A stretch of DNA of 64,000 bases from Leucobacter tardus (GCF_017583045.1 NZ_JAGFBF010000001.1:620001-684000), one strand, 5' to 3'; positions 26,507-35,539 are shown, counted from the first letter of the stretch. Notes: generated by a model not told the origin, from the letters alone. Numbers and translations: made by a program.

Positions 26507-28497
26507 CCTCACGCACCCCCTTCCACCTGCAGCGCCGCGGCGGCCGACCAGCCCGATGGAGCACCGTGCTGGGCGTGATCCTCGTGCCGCTCACGATCGC
26601 GGGCGTGCTGCTCTGGGGGCTCTGGAACCCGCAGGACCGGCTCGACACCGTCTCGGCCGCGGTCGTGAACCTCGACGAGCCCGCGGAGGTCGACGGACAG
26701 ACCGTGCCGCTCGGGCGGCTCCTCGCGGGTGAACTCATCGGGGACGGCAGCGACGACGATGCGCAGAACTTCAGCTGGCAGCTCACGGACGCCAGCGAGG
26801 CGGCCGCCGGTCTCGACGCGGGCCGGTACGCGACGGTCGTGACGATCCCCGAGAACTTCTCGAGCGCCGCGACCTCGCTCTCCTCCGATCCCGAGAACCC
26901 GGAACAGGCCCGCATCACGGTCGACTCGAGCGACCGCGGCCGGCTCATCGACAACGCGCTCACCGGTGTCGTCACCGCGACCGCGACCTCCCTGCTGAAT
27001 CAGCAGCTCGGCGAGCAGTTCGTCGGCGGCGTCTTCGTCGGCATGACCGAGATCGGCAACGGCGTCGGCGCAGCGGCGGACGGCGCGCGCGAGCTCGCCG
27101 ACGGGGGCACCCAGCTCGCCGGCGGCGCTTCGCAGCTCGCCGACGGAACCGAACAGCTCGTGACCGGCACCGACGAGCTCTCTCGCGGCGCGAACGAACT
27201 CGCGGGGGGTGCGAACGAGGCGGCATCGGGCGTACAGCAGCTGGCGAGCGGTATGGCCGCGTTCGCCGGCGGCGTCGGTGAGTTCGCGGCGGGCGCGCGC
27301 ACGGCCGCCACGGGGCAGCAGCAGCTCGCGGACGGCGTACGGGAGTACACGGGCGGCGTCAATCAGGCGATCGATGCCATCGCGCCCGGCGCAGCCGAGG
27401 TGCAGGAGCAGCTCGGCGGACTCATCGCCGCGATCGAGGGCGGCGCGATCCCGGTGCCCGATGAGCAGCGGGAGCAGGTGCTCGTGGAACTGCGAGCGGC
27501 CCAGTCCGGGCTCGGCGACGGCATCGGACAGCTCGGCACGCTGCGCGCCTCGGGGGAGCAGCTCGCGACTGCGGCTCAGCAGTCCGCCGATGGTTCGGCC
27601 GAACTCGCGACTGCGGCCGAGGGTCTCGCCGGCGGTGCGCACGAACTCTCGGCCGGAGCGCAGACCGCCGCCGGAGGCGTGTCGCAGCTCGCGGGCGGTG
27701 CGGGAGCGCTCGCCGGCGGCACATCGCAGCTCGCCTCCCAGACGCCCGAACTCGCCGCGGGCGCCTCGCAGCTGGCGACCGGCACGCGCGCCTCGGCCGA
27801 CGGTGCCGGCGATCTCGCCGACGGCCTCGTCGACGCGCGCCAGCAGATTCCCGACTACTCGGAGTCCGAGCGCGACCGGATCGCCGAGACGGCGATCACC
27901 CCGGTGTCCGCCGAGGGTGAGAGCGGCGACCTGTTCACCGCCGCCGGAGCGCCGCTCTTCGCCGGTATCGCCCTGTGGGCGGGCGGGCTCGCGATGTTCC
28001 TCCTGCTCGCGCCGCTCTGGCGACGGACACGTGAGGCTGCGCTCGGCGTGGGCCGGATCACAATGCACAGCATCGTCCCGGCACTCGCGCTCGGCGCCGC
28101 GCAGGGTGCGATCGCCGGAATCGTGCTGCCCGTCGCGCTCGGGTACGAGCCCGGTCAGGCGCTGCGATTCGCCGGACTGGCACTGCTCGCCGGCGTCGTC
28201 TTCGGCCTCGTCAACCAGGGACTCTCGGCGCTGCTCGGCGGGTTCGGGCGCTTCATCGCCTTCCTGCTGCTCGTGGTCGCCTTCGCCGTCGGGGTGGTGG
28301 CGACCGTACCCGGACCGCTGCAGACGATCGGCGGGGCGAGCCCGGTCGGGGCGGCCCTCGACGGATTCGGTGCGGTCGCCACCGGCGCCTCCGGCACCGG
28401 GCTCGCGGTCTTCCTGCTCGTGCTCTGGGGGCTCTCCGGCATCGTGCTGACCGCATTCGCCGTCGTGCGCGAGCGTCGGACGACGCGCCCCGTCTGA
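26503..28497 (+). CDS. YhgE/Pip-family membrane protein
   Basis: A 664-residue protein with one N-terminal TM (VLGVILVPLTIAGVLLWGLW), a long extracellular domain and about five C-terminal TMs (from ~485). The middle, residues ~190-450, is a run of short repeats of the type ELAxG or QLAxG (for example QLADGTEQLVTGTDELSRGA), the hallmark of YhgE/Pip (phage infection protein) and ABC-2-like proteins. Such repeats form long helical stalks. It is translationally coupled to MMPL by a 4-bp overlap, so both likely form one envelope-spanning export complex. Confidence 0.88.
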   Translation: MTSRTPFHLQRRGGRPARWSTVLGVILVPLTIAGVLLWGLWNPQDRLDTVSAAVVNLDEPAEVDGQTVPLGRLLAGELIGDGSDDDAQNFSWQLTDASEAAAGLDAGRYATVVTIPENFSSAATSLSSDPENPEQARITVDSSDRGRLIDNALTGVVTATATSLLNQQLGEQFVGGVFVGMTEIGNGVGAAADGARELADGGTQLAGGASQLADGTEQLVTGTDELSRGANELAGGANEAASGVQQLASGMAAFAGGVGEFAAGARTAATGQQQLADGVREYTGGVNQAIDAIAPGAAEVQEQLGGLIAAIEGGAIPVPDEQREQVLVELRAAQSGLGDGIGQLGTLRASGEQLATAAQQSADGSAELATAAEGLAGGAHELSAGAQTAAGGVSQLAGGAGALAGGTSQLASQTPELAAGASQLATGTRASADGAGDLADGLVDARQQIPDYSESERDRIAETAITPVSAEGESGDLFTAAGAPLFAGIALWAGGLAMFLLLAPLWRRTREAALGVGRITMHSIVPALALGAAQGAIAGIVLPVALGYEPGQALRFAGLALLAGVVFGLVNQGLSALLGGFGRFIAFLLLVVAFAVGVVATVPGPLQTIGGASPVGAALDGFGAVATGASGTGLAVFLLVLWGLSGIVLTAFAVVRERRTTRPV

Positions 28498-28553
28498 GAC
28501 CGACGGGGTGCGATCCTGGTGAACCGGGGGATGCCGTCGCCGTCCGAATTCCC

Positions 28554-28559
28554 TAGGCT
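28554..28559 (+). promoter_or_regulatory. -10 hexamer TAGGCT for leaderless quinone oxidoreductase
   Basis: TAGGCT, 6 nt, ATG at 28566. Confidence 0.55.
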
Positions 28560-28565
28560 CGGAGT

Positions 28566-29534
28566 ATGAGCATGCGAGCGATTGTTGCGAACGAGATCGG
28601 CGGCCCCGAGGTGCTGCGTGTCGAGGAGCGGGAGGAGCCGTCGGCCGGCGCCGGCCAGCTGCTCGTCCGCACCGCCGCGACGGGCGTGAACTTCATCGAG
28701 ACGTACCAGCGGTCGGGCACCTACGACGTGCCGCTCCCGTTCACCCCGGGCGGAGAGGCGTCGGGAACCGTCATCGCCGTCGGTGACGGCGTCACCGGGT
28801 TTTCGGTCGGCGACCGCGTGACCACGGCGGAAGCATCCGCCACGTACGCCGAGCAGTTCGTGGTCGACGCGACGAAAGCCGTCGGCGTTCCGGAGGGCCT
28901 GGCTCTCGACGCGGCCGGCGCGCTGCCGTTGCAGGGCGTGACCGCCCACTACCTGGCGAACTCATCGGCGCACCCCGAGTCCGACGAGACCGTGATCGTA
29001 CACGCCGGTGCCGGCGGGGTCGGACTGCTGCTCACGCAGCTGCTGTCGGCACGCGGCGTCCGGGTCCTCACCACGGTCTCCACCCCCGAGAAGGCCGAAC
29101 TGAGCCTCGGTGCGGGTGCCAGCGAGGTGCTCGGCTACGACGATTTCGCCGAGCGGGCCCGAGAGCTCACGAACGGGGAGGGCGTCTCCGTGGTCTACGA
29201 CGGCGTCGGAGCGCGGACCTTCGACGACTCGCTCAGCGCGTTGCGGGTGCGGGGTGCGCTCGTGCTGTTCGGCGCGGCGAGCGGACCGGTACCGGCCCTC
29301 GACCCGCAGCGCCTGAACGCGGCGGGATCCGTCACGCTGACGCGCCCCTCCATGGGGCACTTCCTGCGGACGCCCGAGGAGCGGGCCTGGCGCTACACCG
29401 AGCTCTTCGACGCGATGCAGGCGGGGCAGCTGCAGGTGCGGATCGGCGCGCGATTCCCGCTCGCCGAGGCCGCCGAGGCGCACCGCGCCCTTGAGGGGCG
29501 CCGGACCACCGGCAAGGTGATCCTCGAACCGTAG
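28566..29534 (+). CDS. NADPH:quinone oxidoreductase, zinc-free MDR family
   Basis: A 322-residue medium-chain reductase of the QOR type. MRAIVANEIGGPEVLRVEE is the standard start, and the NADPH-binding motif is HAGAGGVGLLLTQL around residue 148. The zinc-binding cysteines of alcohol dehydrogenases are absent. The ending LAEAAEAHRALEGRRTTGKVIL is canonical. It reduces quinones or other alpha,beta-unsaturated carbonyls. It has its own leaderless promoter; the alternative ATG at 28572 is in frame but breaks the spacing. Confidence 0.9.
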   Translation: MSMRAIVANEIGGPEVLRVEEREEPSAGAGQLLVRTAATGVNFIETYQRSGTYDVPLPFTPGGEASGTVIAVGDGVTGFSVGDRVTTAEASATYAEQFVVDATKAVGVPEGLALDAAGALPLQGVTAHYLANSSAHPESDETVIVHAGAGGVGLLLTQLLSARGVRVLTTVSTPEKAELSLGAGASEVLGYDDFAERARELTNGEGVSVVYDGVGARTFDDSLSALRVRGALVLFGAASGPVPALDPQRLNAAGSVTLTRPSMGHFLRTPEERAWRYTELFDAMQAGQLQVRIGARFPLAEAAEAHRALEGRRTTGKVILEP

Positions 29535-29567
29535 GGGCCGCCGGCCTCCGGCCGTCCGCCGGGTCGC

Positions 29568-30617
29568 TCAGGGGACCCGGCGGATCCACTCCTCCGTGCT
29601 GAACTTGCGTTCGACGAGACGTTCGGCGGCATCGTACTCGGTCTCGGTGACCTCGCTCATGACCCCGCCGTGGCGCGCGCGGAACACCTCGATCATCTTC
29701 GCGATGATGTCCTCCCGGCTCAGCCCCGTCTGGCTGCGGAGCGGGTCCACCCGCTTCTGGGCGCTCGCCGTCCCCTTGTCCGAGAGCTTCTCGCGTCCGA
29801 TGCGGAGCACGCGCGCCATCTTCTCACCGTCCATGTCGTAGGCCATGGTGACGTGGTGCAGGACCGCGCCCGACGCCAGCCGCTTCTGCGCGGCTCCGCC
29901 GATCTTGCCGTGCGGGCTCGTGATGTCGTTGAGCGGCTTGTACACGGCGTCGATGCCGAGTGCCTTCAGCGCTTCGAGCACCCACTCGTCGAGGTACGCG
30001 TACGAGTCGGCGAAGCTCATGCCCCGCACGAGCTCGCCCGGCACGTAGAGGGCGTAGGTGATGCACTCGGCCGGATCCATGAGCATCGCGCCACCGCCCG
30101 AGATGCGACGCACGATGCCGAAGCCGTGCTCGGCGGCGGACTCCTCGTCGACCTCGTTCTTGACGGACTGGAAGCTGCCGATGAAGACGGCGGGCGCATT
30201 CCACTCCCAGATGCGCAGCGTGGGGCCACGGAGGCCCTCGCCGACCGCGGTCGCGAGCACCTCGTCGAGCGCAGCGTTCAGCGCCGGGGCCACGGGCGGC
30301 TCGTGCAGGATCTGCCAGTCGTAGTCGCGCCAGTGCGCGGCGCCCGTCACGGCGCGCCGTACCGCGATCGCGACCGACTCGGGGGTGAACCCGAGCAGGT
30401 GCGCGTCGGCGGGCAGTGCGGCCGAAATCGCGGCCGCGGTCTGCTCGAGCGTACTGTTCGGGGTGAGCCCGGTGACCGCACGATTGATATCGAGGAGCAC
30501 CTCGTCCGGTTCGAGGAAGAAGTCGCCCGAGAGCTGGAAGTCCTGGATCACTCCGTCCACGATCTCGAAGTCGACGACCACGAGTTTTCCACCCGGGACC
30601 TTGTATTCGCCGTGCAT
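29568..30617 (-). CDS. Lipoate-protein ligase family protein with N-terminal accessory domain
   Basis: A 349-residue protein. The C-terminal ~250 residues are the LplA/BPL fold that attaches lipoate to E2 or GcvH lysines; RRISGGGAMLMD is the RRxSGGG-type nucleotide loop and GKIGGAAQ carries the conserved catalytic Lys. The first ~85 residues (MHGEYKVPGGKLVVVDFEI...) match the small accessory domain that in E. coli LplA is C-terminal and in Thermoplasma is a separate LplB subunit, so the domain order is permuted. I start at ATG 30617, where the accessory domain begins; GGGAGG lies upstream. It could be a lipoate ligase or an octanoyl-transferase-like enzyme. Confidence 0.8.
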   Translation of the reverse strand: MHGEYKVPGGKLVVVDFEIVDGVIQDFQLSGDFFLEPDEVLLDINRAVTGLTPNSTLEQTAAAISAALPADAHLLGFTPESVAIAVRRAVTGAAHWRDYDWQILHEPPVAPALNAALDEVLATAVGEGLRGPTLRIWEWNAPAVFIGSFQSVKNEVDEESAAEHGFGIVRRISGGGAMLMDPAECITYALYVPGELVRGMSFADSYAYLDEWVLEALKALGIDAVYKPLNDITSPHGKIGGAAQKRLASGAVLHHVTMAYDMDGEKMARVLRIGREKLSDKGTASAQKRVDPLRSQTGLSREDIIAKMIEVFRARHGGVMSEVTETEYDAAERLVERKFSTEEWIRRVP

Positions 30618-30665
30618 GCTCGCCTCCCGCACTCTGTTTCCCCCAGCGTACTCCGCCAGCGGCGC

Positions 30666-31520
30666 TCAGTCCTCGCCGATTCGATCCTCCATCCAGGTGA
30701 TGAGGTCGGCGGTCACCTCTGCGCGCTCGAGCTCGTTGAGCAGCTCGTGACGCGATCCCGGGTACACCTTCACCGTGACGTCGCGCACGCCCCGGGCCCG
30801 GTAGGCGTCGGCGAGCGACTGCAGGTGGTGCTCGCCGCGATGCAGGGGGTCATCGGCGCCCGAGACGATGCGGATCGGCACGTCGGTCGCGAGCCCCGCG
30901 GCCGGCACGCCGAACAGTCGCAGCGCGTCGGAGACGCCGAACAGCTTCACCAGGTTCGCCTCGAAGCACAGCGGGTCGGCCGCGAACGACCGTGCGACCT
31001 CGGGATCCCGGCTGAGCCACGCGAATCCCGTCTCGTCCTCCGCGGCCCATCGTGCATTGAGCTTGCCGCTCTCCATGCCCCGCGGGGTGCGATGCGCGGT
31101 GCCCGAGAGGACGAGCGCGTCCCACTCGCGGGGGTGATGATTCAGGATCCGCTGCGCCATCAGTGAACCCCACGAGTGCGCGAACATGACGATCGGCAGG
31201 CCGGGGTGGCGATCCCGAACGAGTGCCGTGAGCTGACGGATCGCGGCCTCGGTCGCGCGGAGCCCACCCGGCCCCAGCCTCCCGAGTCGCGAGAGGTCGC
31301 CGTTCCACTGCCGCTTCCCCGTCTCACCGTGGCCGCGGTGATCGTCGGCGTACACCGTGAATCCCGCCGCCCGCAGCTGCTCCGCGAAGGCCGCGTATCT
31401 GCCCGAGTGCTCCCCGACGCCGTGCGCGATCTGCACGACGCCGATCGGCTCCTGCGCGGCCCACTCGCGCGTCCAGATCTCGACGCCGTGCGCGTCGGTG
31501 TAGGTGAAGTGTGCGCTCAT
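30666..31520 (-). CDS. Alpha/beta hydrolase, monoacylglycerol lipase-like
   Basis: A 284-residue serine hydrolase of the Hydrolase_4 (lysophospholipase/monoglyceride lipase) group. Residues VVQIAHGVGEHSGRY hold the HG oxyanion motif, the nucleophile elbow is AHSWGS (Ala replaces the first Gly of GxSxG), the acid is in SGADDPLHRGEHH, and the His is in YPGSRHELLNE. No signal peptide. Start ATG 31520, with CAGAAT 6 nt upstream on the minus strand. It is divergent from the amidohydrolase gene, whose start is 70 bp away. Confidence 0.86.
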   Translation of the reverse strand: MSAHFTYTDAHGVEIWTREWAAQEPIGVVQIAHGVGEHSGRYAAFAEQLRAAGFTVYADDHRGHGETGKRQWNGDLSRLGRLGPGGLRATEAAIRQLTALVRDRHPGLPIVMFAHSWGSLMAQRILNHHPREWDALVLSGTAHRTPRGMESGKLNARWAAEDETGFAWLSRDPEVARSFAADPLCFEANLVKLFGVSDALRLFGVPAAGLATDVPIRIVSGADDPLHRGEHHLQSLADAYRARGVRDVTVKVYPGSRHELLNELERAEVTADLITWMEDRIGED

Positions 31521-31578
31521 GCCCCCATTCTGTCTGGCGCGTCTGCGCGCGGCCACCACGAGCCGGCCGAGCTGGCTC

Positions 31579-31584
31579 TACGAT
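31579..31584 (+). promoter_or_regulatory. -10 hexamer TACGAT for leaderless amidohydrolase
   Basis: TACGAT, 6 nt, ATG at 31591. Confidence 0.5.
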
Positions 31585-31590
31585 GAGATC

Positions 31591-33225
31591 ATGACGGACC
31601 TCATCATCCACAACGTGCGCATCCGCACCATGGCGCCCGACGCGAGTGTCTCCGAGCACACCGCCGTCGCGATCGCCGATGGGAAGATCTCGGCTCTCGG
31701 CAGTGACGCCGAGATCCTCAGCCTCGAGAGCGGTGCGCTCGAGGTCGTCGACGCCCGCGGTGCCACGCTCACCCCCGGCCTCATCGACTCCCACCTCCAC
31801 CCCGTGTGGGGTGCCGAGCTGACCGTCGGCGTCGACCTCGGCGGTATCACCGACATCTCCGAGGCGCGACGCGCGCTCGCGGCCGAAGCCGAGGGACGCG
31901 GACCGGACGAGTGGGTGCGCGGGTGGAACCTCGACTACAAGGTCTTCAGCAGCGCAGGACTCGACGGAAGCATTCGCGGCGACCTCTTCGACGACGCCGT
32001 GGACGGCCGCCCGCTGGCGCTCGTCTGCTACGACCTGCACACGGGTGTCGGCAACGCCGCCGCGCTCGCCGCAGCGGGCATCGACGGATCGGAGCGCTTC
32101 GCCGACGCGAGCGAGGTCGTCACCGATGCCTCGGGTGCCCCGACCGGGGAACTCAGCGAGATTCCGGCGTACATGATGCTCCTCGACCGCATCCCGGGAG
32201 CCGACGCATCGACGATCGCTCAGCGCACCCGGGGCGTTCTCTCGGCGATGGCCGCCACGGGGGTCACCGGCGCGGCGGTCATGGACGGGAGAGAGTCGAC
32301 ACTCGACGTCCTCGAGACGATCGAGCGCGACCTCGACGGTCTGCCCGTCCGCCTGCACATCGCGATGTGGCACCAGCCGGGCGACGGCGACGACCGCGTG
32401 GAGACGCTGAAGAGCATGTACGGTCGCCGCGGAGATCGCTACGCCGTCTCGATGATCAAGATCTTCATCGACGGCGTCATCGACACCGGCACGGCGTGGT
32501 TGCACGAGCCCGACTCGTCGGGTGAGTCGCAGGTGCCCTTCTGGGGGTCGATGGACCGCTACGCCGAGGTGGTCCGCGCCTATCATGACGCCGGCTACCA
32601 GGTGGCCACGCACTCCTGCGGCGACGCCGGAGTCGCCGCGGTCGTCGACGTCTACCGTTCGCTCGGCGGGCCGGCGGCGAACGGCGCTCCGCACCGGATC
32701 GAGCACCTCGAGACCATGACCGATGGCGATGTCGACGCCGTCGTCGAGAGTGGGGTGATCGCGTCGATGCAGCCCCTCCACATGCAGTGGCGCGAAGGCG
32801 ACGGCTCGGACTCGTGGGCGGTGCGACTCGGTCCGGACCGCATGAGCCACGGGTTCCGCGTGCGCGACGTCATCGACCGCGGCGGACACGTGGTGCTCGG
32901 ATCGGATTGGCCGGTCGCCCAGAACGACGCCAGACTCGGCATGGCGTGGTCGCGCCTGCGGCGGCTGCCCGGGGATCTCGATGCCCCCGTCTTCGAGCCC
33001 GAGCAGCGACTGACCGCCGAGGAGACCCTCCTCGGGTACACCCGGTGGGCGGCTGAAGCGCTCGGGCGAGACGATCTCGGCGTCATCGCACCCGGCGCGG
33101 TCGCCGACCTCGCTCTCTGGGGCGACGACCCCGTGACGAGCGACAGCGACGGTCTCACCGACATCCCCGTGCTCATGACCGTCATCGATGGAGTTCCGGT
33201 GCACCGCGAGGAGTCCGCGGCGTAA
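31591..33225 (+). CDS. Amidohydrolase family protein (YtcJ type)
   Basis: A 544-residue TIM-barrel metal hydrolase of the Amidohydro_3 group. The start of the barrel shows the HxH metal pair in PGLIDSHLHPVWG. Later ligands are in ATHSCGDAG and PHRIEHLE, and the final Asp is in LGSDWPV. N- and C-terminal strands form the usual composite beta-sandwich (TDLIIHNVRIRTM; GAVADLALWGDDPV). YtcJ-type enzymes act on unknown amides or cyclic amides; the substrate is not evident. Start ATG 31591, because a leaderless -10 precedes it; upstream codons lack support. Confidence 0.86.
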   Translation: MTDLIIHNVRIRTMAPDASVSEHTAVAIADGKISALGSDAEILSLESGALEVVDARGATLTPGLIDSHLHPVWGAELTVGVDLGGITDISEARRALAAEAEGRGPDEWVRGWNLDYKVFSSAGLDGSIRGDLFDDAVDGRPLALVCYDLHTGVGNAAALAAAGIDGSERFADASEVVTDASGAPTGELSEIPAYMMLLDRIPGADASTIAQRTRGVLSAMAATGVTGAAVMDGRESTLDVLETIERDLDGLPVRLHIAMWHQPGDGDDRVETLKSMYGRRGDRYAVSMIKIFIDGVIDTGTAWLHEPDSSGESQVPFWGSMDRYAEVVRAYHDAGYQVATHSCGDAGVAAVVDVYRSLGGPAANGAPHRIEHLETMTDGDVDAVVESGVIASMQPLHMQWREGDGSDSWAVRLGPDRMSHGFRVRDVIDRGGHVVLGSDWPVAQNDARLGMAWSRLRRLPGDLDAPVFEPEQRLTAEETLLGYTRWAAEALGRDDLGVIAPGAVADLALWGDDPVTSDSDGLTDIPVLMTVIDGVPVHREESAA

Positions 33226-33259
33226 CCGACGCGGATGCGCTGCAGCTCCCGCAACGACG

Positions 33260-33293
33260 ACGGGCCCTTCCTGAACGATCAGGAAGGGCCCGT
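33260..33293. terminator. Bidirectional hairpin terminator
   Basis: Perfect 15-bp arms ACGGGCCCTTCCTGA (33260-33274) and TCAGGAAGGGCCCGT (33279-33293) with loop ACGA. It lies between the amidohydrolase and the oppositely oriented tRNA-Gly, so it can end transcription from both sides. Confidence 0.8.
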
Positions 33294-33297
33294 GTGC

Positions 33298-33371
33298 TGG
33301 AGGGGATGACGGGAATCGAACCCGCGCTATCAGCTTGGGAAGCTGAAGTTCTACCATTGAACTACATCCCC
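33298..33371 (-). tRNA. tRNA-Gly (CCC)
   Basis: Read on the minus strand the cloverleaf is complete: acceptor GGGGATG/CATCCCC, D-stem GTTC/GAAC, anticodon stem TCAGC/GCTGA with loop TTCCCAA (anticodon CCC), T-loop TTCGATT, discriminator T and an encoded CCA. It reads GGG codons. Confidence 0.93.
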
Positions 33372-33438
33372 GCGATGGGGTGCCGGCGCGTGCGGCCGCC
33401 GACGTCTCCACACTAGCAGAACCCGCGATCGGCGAAAC

Positions 33439-34215
33439 TCAGTGCACCGAGAAGCCGCCGTCCACCGCGAGGGTCTGGCCCGTGATGTACGCCGAGGCGG
33501 GTCCGGCGAGAAAGACGGCCGCGCCCGCGAAATCGTCGGGCACCCCGTTGCGGCCGACGAGCGTTCGCGCCGCGAGCGCTTCGACCGTCGCGGGGTTGGA
33601 CGAGAGCCGCGCATTGAGGGGCGTCTGCACGAATCCCGGCATCAGCACGTTGGCGGTGACGCCGCGCGACGACCAGGCCTCGGCCTGCGAGCGGGCGAGC
33701 GCCTCGACCCCGGCCTTCGAGACCCCGTACGCTCCGCTCGCGGCGAAGGGGCGATGCGCCTGCTGCGAGCTGATGTGGATGATGCGGCCCGCACCCCGCT
33801 CGGCCATTCCCGGCGCGAGACGCTGCCCGAGGATGAAGGGCGCTGTGAGGTTCACCGCCATCGTCGCGTCCCAGGTCGCCTCGTCGAGCTCGGGCAGCGG
33901 CGGTCGCAGATTGATCCCCGCGGAGTTGACGAGGATGTCGACGGGGCCGACAGCATCGGCGAGCGCGTGGACCCCGGACCGGGTCGACAGATCGGCCGGC
34001 TGCGCCGCGATACGGGATCCCGCATCGGTACCCGCCGCGACGACCTCATCGAGCGCACCGGAAGTGCGTGCAGCGACGACGACGTCGGCACCGGCCGACC
34101 CGAGGGCCAGCGCGATGGCGCGGCCGATCCCCGAACTGCCTCCGGTGACGAGCGCTCGTCTGCCGCCGAGGCCGAACAGCTGCGTGAGCGCCGACGGCGT
34201 CGCCGAGGTTCCCAT
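33439..34215 (-). CDS. SDR-family oxidoreductase (gluconate 5-dehydrogenase-like)
   Basis: A 258-residue classical SDR with cofactor motif VTGGSSGIGRAIA, NSAG at LVNSAGINLR, the catalytic Ser in IIHISSQQAH, and YGVSKAG for Tyr/Lys. The C-terminal segment FLAGPASAYITGQTLAVDGGFSVH is typical of enzymes acting on sugar acids or 3-oxo substrates. ATG 34215 lies 2 bp after the stop of the upstream lipoprotein gene, so the two are cotranscribed. The substrate is unknown. Confidence 0.85.
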   Translation of the reverse strand: MGTSATPSALTQLFGLGGRRALVTGGSSGIGRAIALALGSAGADVVVAARTSGALDEVVAAGTDAGSRIAAQPADLSTRSGVHALADAVGPVDILVNSAGINLRPPLPELDEATWDATMAVNLTAPFILGQRLAPGMAERGAGRIIHISSQQAHRPFAASGAYGVSKAGVEALARSQAEAWSSRGVTANVLMPGFVQTPLNARLSSNPATVEALAARTLVGRNGVPDDFAGAAVFLAGPASAYITGQTLAVDGGFSVH

Positions 34216-34217
34216 GT

Positions 34218-35486
34218 CTACTGGCAGACGGCCGCTTCGCTGAGCGCTTCGGCCTGACCGTCGACCGTCCACGGAACCTCCATGGCGACGCCGTTCTCGG
34301 CACTGATCGATGCGAGCTGGAACGCGAGGTTCCGGGCGAAGCCTCCGCCCGCGCTCGAGTTGTTCAGAGCGACGACCACGGTGTAGCCGGTCTCGGGGTC
34401 CTGGTACGCCGCGCTGATCGTGCCGGGAACCGCGCCCGCCATGCCGTACAGGGGGCCGACGTTCTCGACGCCGAAGCTCCAGCGCTCCTGCGTGGGGCTG
34501 GCCTCGGGCTCGTCGCCGACGGGCTCACCGTTCTCGTCGCGCTCGGGGTTTTCCGTCGGCACGGCATCGGTGAGCAGCGGCGTGGTCTCTTCGGTGCCGA
34601 AAGCTCCACCGAAGTACTGGTCGTAGAAGTTCTTCATGTCGGTGACGGTCGTGACCGTCGACGACGCGGTGCCGAAGATGGTGGGCGAGACCTGCGTCAT
34701 ATCGACCGGGTCGACGTCGCAGACCGGATCGCTGCCCGACAGCGGGTAGGACTTGCCGATCAGCGCGTCGCCGCGCACCTCGAGCTCATTGTTCGCCGGG
34801 ACGTAGCTGGCGCCCATGCTCGCCGGCTCGAAGACGCGGTCGCGCATCATGTTGGCGACGCTCTCGTGCTGCCCGACATTGAGCGCCCGGCCGAGCAGCA
34901 ACGCGTTGGCATCGGAGCGGTGGATGTCGAGTCCCGGCCATGACAGCGGGGAGTTCACGAGCGACTGGGCGAGGAGCTCGCGGTCGGTCCAGGGGCGAGT
35001 CGGGTTGTCGACGTTGATGTTGCGGAACGCGCCCTTGAAGTCGGCGAGGCCGGACGTCTGCTTGCAGAGCTGTTCATACGTCGTCTCGCCGATGCCGACC
35101 TGGCGGGTGAGATCGTCGGCCACCTGCTCCTCGAGCGCGACGTTGCCATCGGCGACGTGCGAGAGCAGGAGCGCGCACATCATCGGCTGCGAGGTCTGCG
35201 CGGCGCGGAACCGTGCGCTGGAGTCGAGCTCCTCATCGCCGTACGCGCGCACGTACTCGCCGCTCTCCGGAGTCCACACGCCCACGATGGCGCTGTCGGA
35301 CCGGCTGAGCTCCATCGCCGTGGCGATCGCGTCGTCGACGCTGCCCGAGAATCCGTCACTGACCGTCGCGACGTCGGTCGAACCGCCGCCTCCGTCACCG
35401 CCGGTGCACCCTGTCAGGGCGAGTCCCGTGATGGCGATCGCGCCGATCGCTCCGAGGCGCGCGCGTCGTCCGAGCCGAGGGATCAC
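34218..35486 (-). CDS. Serine-hydrolase (beta-lactamase/PBP4*) fold lipoprotein, catalytic motifs degenerate
   Basis: A 422-residue lipoprotein: a positively charged start (VIPRLGRRARLG), hydrophobic core and lipobox LALTGC. The body resembles class C beta-lactamase/DD-peptidase-like hydrolases (QTSGLADFKGAF...; late FGVENVGPLYGMAGAVPGTISAAY). The active-site SxxK position reads QTSQPMMC, with Met instead of Lys, and the YxN position reads HRSDAN, so catalysis by the normal route is unlikely. I prefer GTG 35486; a TTG at 35504 would also be in frame. It is cotranscribed with an SDR and divergent from haem oxygenase. It may bind rather than hydrolyse peptide or ester ligands. Confidence 0.72.
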   Translation of the reverse strand: MIPRLGRRARLGAIGAIAITGLALTGCTGGDGGGGSTDVATVSDGFSGSVDDAIATAMELSRSDSAIVGVWTPESGEYVRAYGDEELDSSARFRAAQTSQPMMCALLLSHVADGNVALEEQVADDLTRQVGIGETTYEQLCKQTSGLADFKGAFRNINVDNPTRPWTDRELLAQSLVNSPLSWPGLDIHRSDANALLLGRALNVGQHESVANMMRDRVFEPASMGASYVPANNELEVRGDALIGKSYPLSGSDPVCDVDPVDMTQVSPTIFGTASSTVTTVTDMKNFYDQYFGGAFGTEETTPLLTDAVPTENPERDENGEPVGDEPEASPTQERWSFGVENVGPLYGMAGAVPGTISAAYQDPETGYTVVVALNNSSAGGGFARNLAFQLASISAENGVAMEVPWTVDGQAEALSEAAVCQ

Positions 35487-35539
35487 TGAACCGCCAATCG
35501 TCAACAGGGTATGGACTCCCGTGAGTCTACTGCGTCACA

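Noticed and set aside
24329..26512. 727-codon minus-strand open frame
   Set aside because: Antisense to the MMPL gene, no recognisable domain, composition typical of a shadow.
31324..33411. 695-codon minus-strand open frame
   Set aside because: Antisense to the amidohydrolase and runs through tRNA-Gly; not a gene.
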